From positions 1 to 26,726 of IMG/VR virus record IMGVR_UViG_3300035698_007259: a stretch of DNA of 26,726 bases; one strand, given 5' to 3'. Positions 23,628 through 26,726 of this stretch are shown in pieces. The translations under genes and the position numbers were made by a program. How positions within the stretch are numbered: the stretch's first letter is position 1; each line of letters opens with the position of its first letter. The notes under the pieces are model-generated. The model did not search any database and had not been told where the DNA came from. It saw nothing but the letters and a program-made list of their open reading frames with translations. The stretch is from a virus.

Positions 23628-24134
23628 TGTTTGTTTTTTTTTTTCGAATAGTAAGGTTGAATGTATCTTAGTTTTTTTATGAGTACTAATATTTCTTTTT
23701 GAAATAATCGAACCGCATTCACATGCTATTTTTATGTTTCGTAATATTTTTTGTTTTTCGTTTTTTATTTTCATTTTCGCAGGATTTGCTTTTTCCCATT
23801 CAGATTGTGTTCGTCCAGGAATGTTGCAATTTAATGTTGGTCTTAATGATTCAATCCAATAGCGCTCTCGAACTTCAAGTTCTTGTTTAGATTTAGATGG
23901 GAAGGATTCGACAAAGAAAACATTATATGCTGACCAACCCCCAGTTTGTCGGATGTGTTGATATACTTTATAATTGTGTGCTTTAGATTTTATATTATGA
24001 CAACAAGACTTGTGTAAACCACGTCTTACTCGAATATTACATGTAGATCCATAGTATTCGTGAGAAGTATCACCATCGATACGGGATATTTTGTAAATGA
24101 GTCCATTTTGATAATTTGCTATTTTTACAGGCAT
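23622..24134 (-). CDS. GIY-YIG endonuclease with C-terminal zinc-finger-like tail
   Basis: A 170-aa homing-type nuclease. The GIY-YIG domain covers about residues 9-105: GLIYKI (11-16), EYYGST (26-31), basic helix NIRVRRGLHK (33-42), and ELEVRERYWIESLRPTLNCN (85-104) carrying the catalytic Glu (about E90) and the conserved Asn. A linker (SEWEKANPAKMK) leads to CECGSIISKRNISTHKKTKI followed by H158, a C-x-C-x11-H-x5-H arrangement (C138, C140, H152, H158) that looks like a small DNA-binding zinc finger. The neighbouring 89-aa gene has the same finger without the nuclease. Both genes share a triple 10-bp-spaced TCTTAT repeat just upstream. It sits between capsid genes, like an inserted mobile gene. 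Such nucleases may drive homing or exclude competing viruses. Confidence 0.88.
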   Translation of the reverse strand: MPVKIANYQNGLIYKISRIDGDTSHEYYGSTCNIRVRRGLHKSCCHNIKSKAHNYKVYQHIRQTGGWSAYNVFFVESFPSKSKQELEVRERYWIESLRPTLNCNIPGRTQSEWEKANPAKMKIKNEKQKILRNIKIACECGSIISKRNISTHKKTKIHSTLLFEKKKQTI

Positions 24135-24161
24135 ATCTTATAACATCTTATGTGATCTTAT
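24135..24161 (-). promoter_or_regulatory. Triple TCTTAT repeat with 10-bp spacing (copy 1)
   Basis: TCTTAT begins at 24136, 24146 and 24156 on the + strand, immediately before the start codon of the GIY-YIG gene. Sixteen bases (TCTTATAACATCTTAT) are identical to copy 2 at 24513-24528. Confidence 0.7.
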
Positions 24162-24191
24162 GTTTAAATCCCTTTATTCTTTTTAAGTATA

Positions 24192-24235
24192 TTTTAAAAA
24201 ATTGTTTATTTTTAAAATTTAATTGTTTTTTAAAA
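24192..24235 (-). terminator. 3'-end hairpin of the 89-aa gene
   Basis: Perfect 10-bp stem TTTTAAAAAA / TTTTTTAAAA with a 24-nt AT-rich loop, 5 nt after the 89-aa stop. Confidence 0.5.
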
Positions 24236-24240
24236 ATTGT

Positions 24241-24510
24241 TCATTCGTTTTTTAAAAAAATTTCCATTAATTTATTAAAATGTTTTTTTGTTTTTTTATG
24301 ACAAGACATATTTTTTTTTGATATAACACAACCACATCCACAAATAATTTTTGTTTTGCCCAATTTATTATGTTTATCGTTGTGTAATTTTATTCTTTGT
24401 TTATTATTTTTCCGATAAATCATTTGTTCTTTTTTTATTTGCGCAACATGCTGGTTGTTCCATTTATCTATTATTTCATTAGGGATGGTTAAGCTATAAT
24501 TGTATGCCAT
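24241..24510 (-). CDS. Stand-alone zinc-finger protein, truncated relative of the GIY-YIG gene
   Basis: An 89-residue protein whose C-terminal half is homologous to the tail of the neighbouring GIY-YIG nuclease: IICGCGCVISKKNMSCHKKT followed by KKHFN, with C57, C59, H71 and H77 at exactly the same spacing. The N-terminal 50 residues (LTIPNEIIDKWNNQH, then a Lys/Asn-rich helix) contain no GIY-YIG motifs. The gene carries the same triple TCTTAT element upstream and a similar AT-rich 3' end. I infer a tandem duplication of the cassette followed by loss or replacement of the nuclease domain. It could be a DNA-binding regulator or a decaying copy. The frame is intact and the finger residues are conserved, which favours function. 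Confidence 0.75.
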   Translation of the reverse strand: MAYNYSLTIPNEIIDKWNNQHVAQIKKEQMIYRKNNKQRIKLHNDKHNKLGKTKIICGCGCVISKKNMSCHKKTKKHFNKLMEIFLKNE

Positions 24511-24538
24511 TGTCTTATAACATCTTATAACGTCTTAT
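24511..24538 (-). promoter_or_regulatory. Triple TCTTAT repeat with 10-bp spacing (copy 2)
   Basis: TCTTAT begins at 24513, 24523 and 24533 on the + strand, directly before the start of the 89-aa gene. Similarity to copy 1 continues for a further 40 bases or so (TTAAATC..., TTAAGTA-ATTTT). Confidence 0.7.
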
Positions 24539-24539
24539 T

Positions 24540-24562
24540 CTTAAATCAAATATTTGTTTAAG
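24540..24562 (-). terminator. 3'-end near-palindrome of the 363-aa gene
   Basis: CTTAAA-T-CAAAT against ATTTGTTTAAG: 11 pairs with one bulged T and little or no loop, 10 nt after the 363-aa stop. Confidence 0.5.
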
Positions 24563-24572
24563 TACATTTTGT

Positions 24573-25664
24573 TTAAAAATTTCCTTGATTTGAAGGCATC
24601 TCGGTCAATGAAGACAGCGTGTCTGATACATTTCCACCAGTGAAAGACTCACCCTCAATCCTCGCACTAGTTAATTTATCCGCCTGTTGTTGTTTAAGGT
24701 CTGCGGCAGACTCGGTTTGAGCGGTCGATTCCGCCGCAGCATCCTCCACTCCAGCCAATACGCTCCCGCCTATACCTACGACCACAGAAGCAATTTCGCC
24801 GATGACAGGTATAAAATCTAGAGCTGTTGATGCCACCTCAGTACCCACTTCGATAGCAGACGCACCAGCTTCTGCTACGTCTTCAGCAGCAGCCGCAGCA
24901 TCACCTGCTGCTTCTGCGTCTGTCCCCGCCTGGGTGGCAGCATCACTCAACCAGTCTGGGGCATTTCCACCTGTATCAAATGGATTTGATTCATCTGGGG
25001 TGTATGTGTCGGTCAGCTCGATATTTCCTCCACCAGATCCACTAGGTTCTGTCGAAGTTTGAGCACCAAACTCGGTATCAACTTCTGTAGGGGCTAAGTC
25101 TACGTCATTCGATCCACCAGACCCACCATTCGTCACCTTACTAGCCAAATTTGAAACAGCGGAAGAAGCCTGGCTTGTCAAATTTGAAGCAGCATTCGTC
25201 GCTCCAGAGATCAAATTATTTACTAAATCCTCTCCAGTCGTCGCGGCAGAATTCAAACCAGATTCTAACGAGTCTGTTGTTTCTTCGCCAGTTTTCTCTA
25301 AATCTGCCACAGTTCCTTTAACATCCGTCTCTCCATCTACATCTTCGTCATCTCCCTCACTTTTTGATTTCTTGTCGGCAGCATTTTTTTTAGCTTGAGC
25401 TAGTTTGATAATCTTCCTAGTGTTAAACAAGGTGGAAATTCCAGTGAAAACTCCACTAACTGCCTGACTCGATGATGTTGCGGTGGAAGCGATACCTTTC
25501 AGACTGTTTATTTGATCCGTCCATGAAACGTCTTTTTGTTGTTCCTGAAAATCTGCCACTGATGCTCCCTGGTCGTATAAATCATTCTTCAAATTACTTA
25601 GGTTGGATAAAACACCAGCCGATTTATTTCTTGATAGAAACGATGATAGTCCTAGGTCTGTCAT
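24573..25664 (-). CDS. Ala/Ser-rich virion protein with hydrophobic helix (membrane-lytic candidate)
   Basis: Unassigned 363-aa protein, low in complexity and acidic. After a polar N-terminus it has a basic helix (RKIIKLAQAKKNAADKKSK, about 83-101), a charged spacer (EGDDEDVDGETD), Ala/Ser/Thr helices with amphipathic repeats (about 135-180), a Gly/Ser linker, and an Ala-rich acidic part. One clear hydrophobic segment, ALDFIPVIGEIASVVVGIGG then SVLAG (281-305), is the Pro/Gly-containing type seen in membrane-active internal virion proteins. The gene lies between the packaging ATPase and the capsid genes. By context it may do the job of adenovirus protein VI (endosome escape) or be a cement/internal protein. 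The gene is noticeably richer in G+C than its neighbours, owing to Ala and Gly codons. TATAATATATATAAATATAT-type sequence precedes the start. Confidence 0.7.
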   Translation of the reverse strand: MTDLGLSSFLSRNKSAGVLSNLSNLKNDLYDQGASVADFQEQQKDVSWTDQINSLKGIASTATSSSQAVSGVFTGISTLFNTRKIIKLAQAKKNAADKKSKSEGDDEDVDGETDVKGTVADLEKTGEETTDSLESGLNSAATTGEDLVNNLISGATNAASNLTSQASSAVSNLASKVTNGGSGGSNDVDLAPTEVDTEFGAQTSTEPSGSGGGNIELTDTYTPDESNPFDTGGNAPDWLSDAATQAGTDAEAAGDAAAAAEDVAEAGASAIEVGTEVASTALDFIPVIGEIASVVVGIGGSVLAGVEDAAAESTAQTESAADLKQQQADKLTSARIEGESFTGGNVSDTLSSLTEMPSNQGNF

Positions 25665-25670
25665 TTTTTT

Positions 25671-25692
25671 ATAATATATATAAATATATTAT
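25671..25692 (-). terminator. 3'-end hairpin of the ATPase gene
   Basis: Perfect 9-bp stem ATAATATAT / ATATATTAT with a 4-nt loop, 14 nt after the ATPase stop and 6 nt before the 363-aa ATG. Confidence 0.6.
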
Positions 25693-25706
25693 TTAAAAAT
25701 ATTATT

Positions 25707-26579
25707 TTATTCCAATTCTTCATCAATTTGCATATCATCATCTATATTAGAATAGCTTTCGTTGATTGGTGTTTCGTTATGCCAATTCATCCAGTCTATC
25801 TCTTCAATTCCATTACAACCAATTTTAAAGATTCGGGGAGCCACATCGTCTAATTTCAAATAACAATAATTAAACCGTTCTTCGCAACAATAGTCCCATA
25901 TATGCTCCATACGAAAACTTTTTCCTTTCCAACCTCTATCAAATTTATCTGCGTACTCTTCAAACATTTTATCGCGTTCAACCGTAGAATAACAGCTGGA
26001 AAGCCACACGCTTGTTGCTTGACTCCGAACTTCCGTAGGCAACCCCCTAATAACTTGGTTAGAACAAAATAATGAAATATTATAATGTCTGTAGCGAGTA
26101 AATAGATTTGAAACATTAGAATTACGTTTTAGAAATCCAGATATATCATCCAATACTATAGCAACTGTAGGTGGTAAATTATCTGGATCTTTAATGTCAA
26201 ATTCCTCTTGATGGTCCAGGATTGATCGTAAAAAAGAATCAATTCTGGGCATATCATCGAATATAATTATTCGATCTTCGAGCTCTTCCATCATAAATGG
26301 TTGAGAAGATTTATCAATTTTAATGGTTGGTGATATAATATAAATTATATCAAAAATAGGAACAGGACCTCCATAAAAATTCTCACCCAACATCATATTA
26401 ACCATTAAATTCGACTTTCCTGATTTGACTTTCATAATACTTAAAAAAACACCAGGAATCGTCGGTAAACGGGGATCAATTTGTCGCGGCATTGGAATAG
26501 GTGGTAGCATATCTTTTACTTCTCTGATAGTCAAATCGAAAAACTTTTCTTTTGAATCGTTTGGTTTTGTTTTAACCAT
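25707..26579 (-). CDS. A32-like genome-packaging ATPase (FtsK/HerA superfamily)
   Basis: DNA-packaging motor ATPase of 290 aa, a core PLV gene. The P-loop is FLSIMKVKSGKSNLMVNM (45-62, GKS at 54-56). Walker B is TVAIVLDDISGF (138-149, acidic D144/D145). A sensor region follows, SLFCSNQVIRGLPTEVRSQA (169-188), with polar SNQ and conserved arginines, as in poxvirus A32 relatives. The first Gly of the classical P-loop is replaced (KVKSGKS). The C-terminus is acidic. The frame runs upstream to 26714, but those 45 codons lie largely in the terminal repeat and encode hydrophobic AT-rich sequence, so the ATG at 26579 is chosen; it is preceded by TATAGTATAAAAAA. The start is 20 bp inside the repeat, mirroring the small gene at the left end. 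Confidence 0.92.
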   Translation of the reverse strand: MVKTKPNDSKEKFFDLTIREVKDMLPPIPMPRQIDPRLPTIPGVFLSIMKVKSGKSNLMVNMMLGENFYGGPVPIFDIIYIISPTIKIDKSSQPFMMEELEDRIIIFDDMPRIDSFLRSILDHQEEFDIKDPDNLPPTVAIVLDDISGFLKRNSNVSNLFTRYRHYNISLFCSNQVIRGLPTEVRSQATSVWLSSCYSTVERDKMFEEYADKFDRGWKGKSFRMEHIWDYCCEERFNYCYLKLDDVAPRIFKIGCNGIEEIDWMNWHNETPINESYSNIDDDMQIDEELE

Positions 26580-26599
26580 TTTTTTTATACTATAATAAA

Positions 26600-26726
26600 A
26601 TATAATAAATTTAAATAAAAATCGCGTGTTAATAATGTGAAAATATATATCAATATATATTTTATAAAAAAAAGGCTTACTAAATAAGGTGAACAATAAA
26701 TCAAAACATATCAATAATGTGGAGGT
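26600..26726. repeat. Right terminal inverted repeat (127 bp)
   Basis: Exact reverse complement of 1-127. The internal palindrome lies at 26640-26663. Perfect identity between both ends suggests recent copying from one end to the other during replication, and that the window is a full-length genome. Confidence 0.97.

Noticed and set aside
26580-26714. 45-codon extension of the ATPase into the right terminal repeat
   Set aside because: Low-complexity hydrophobic translation of the repeat. The internal ATG at 26579 is preceded by the usual TATA element and gives a standard A32-like length.
1-26726. CRISPR arrays, rRNA or tRNA genes, insertion sequences
   Set aside because: No regularly spaced identical repeats of CRISPR size, no rRNA- or tRNA-like stretches and no transposase were seen on either strand.

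Overview
The window appears to be one complete linear genome of a Polinton-like virus (PLV), a small double-stranded DNA virus of a single-celled eukaryote, probably an alga or other protist. It begins and ends with a perfect 127-bp terminal inverted repeat (1-127 and 26600-26726). It encodes the typical PLV set: an A32-like packaging ATPase, double-jelly-roll capsid proteins, a TVpol-type polymerase fused to a superfamily 3 helicase, a tyrosine recombinase, a DNA methyltransferase and a GIY-YIG nuclease. I see no protein-primed family B polymerase, no retroviral-type integrase and no adenain-like protease, so it is neither a classical Polinton nor a typical Mavirus-type virophage. The DNA is AT-rich. 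All genes are intronless and the standard code is adequate.

Layout. Left end (0.1-2.9 kb): a small + strand gene facing in from the repeat, then methyltransferase, tyrosine recombinase and a lysine-rich ORF on the minus strand. 2.9-6.4 kb: a 701-aa virion-type protein, an 87-aa protein and a phage-fibre-like protein. 6.5-8.3 kb: small unknown genes, one encoding a basic coiled-coil protein. 8.3-10.8 kb: the replication protein. 11.1-11.8 kb: a 682-bp noncoding region with a cluster of GTAC-centred repeats and a G-tract, the best candidate for an origin or control region. 11.8-13.4 kb: small accessory genes on both strands. 13.4-25.7 kb: the virion block, all the large genes being on the minus strand (1300-aa protein, EF-hand protein, three double-jelly-roll capsid proteins, a duplicated zinc-finger/GIY-YIG cassette, and an Ala/Ser-rich protein with a hydrophobic segment). 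Right end: the packaging ATPase, whose start lies 20 bp inside the terminal repeat.

How it works together (inference). The recombinase could integrate the genome into a host or giant-virus chromosome. The TVpol-helicase replicates it. The capsid, fibre and ATPase genes build and fill an icosahedral particle. TATA-like elements lie almost against most start codons, and an AT-rich hairpin follows nearly every gene, centred between facing genes where the stops do not overlap. This resembles the short promoters and hairpin-directed mRNA 3' ends of giant viruses and their virophages, so the virus may use, or imitate, a giant-virus transcription apparatus.

The most unusual points are three tandem paralogous capsid proteins, two of them with large domain insertions; the hairpin code; the duplicated zinc-finger cassette with a 10-bp-phased triple repeat; and a tiny EF-hand protein with a cysteine/lysine tail inside the capsid block.
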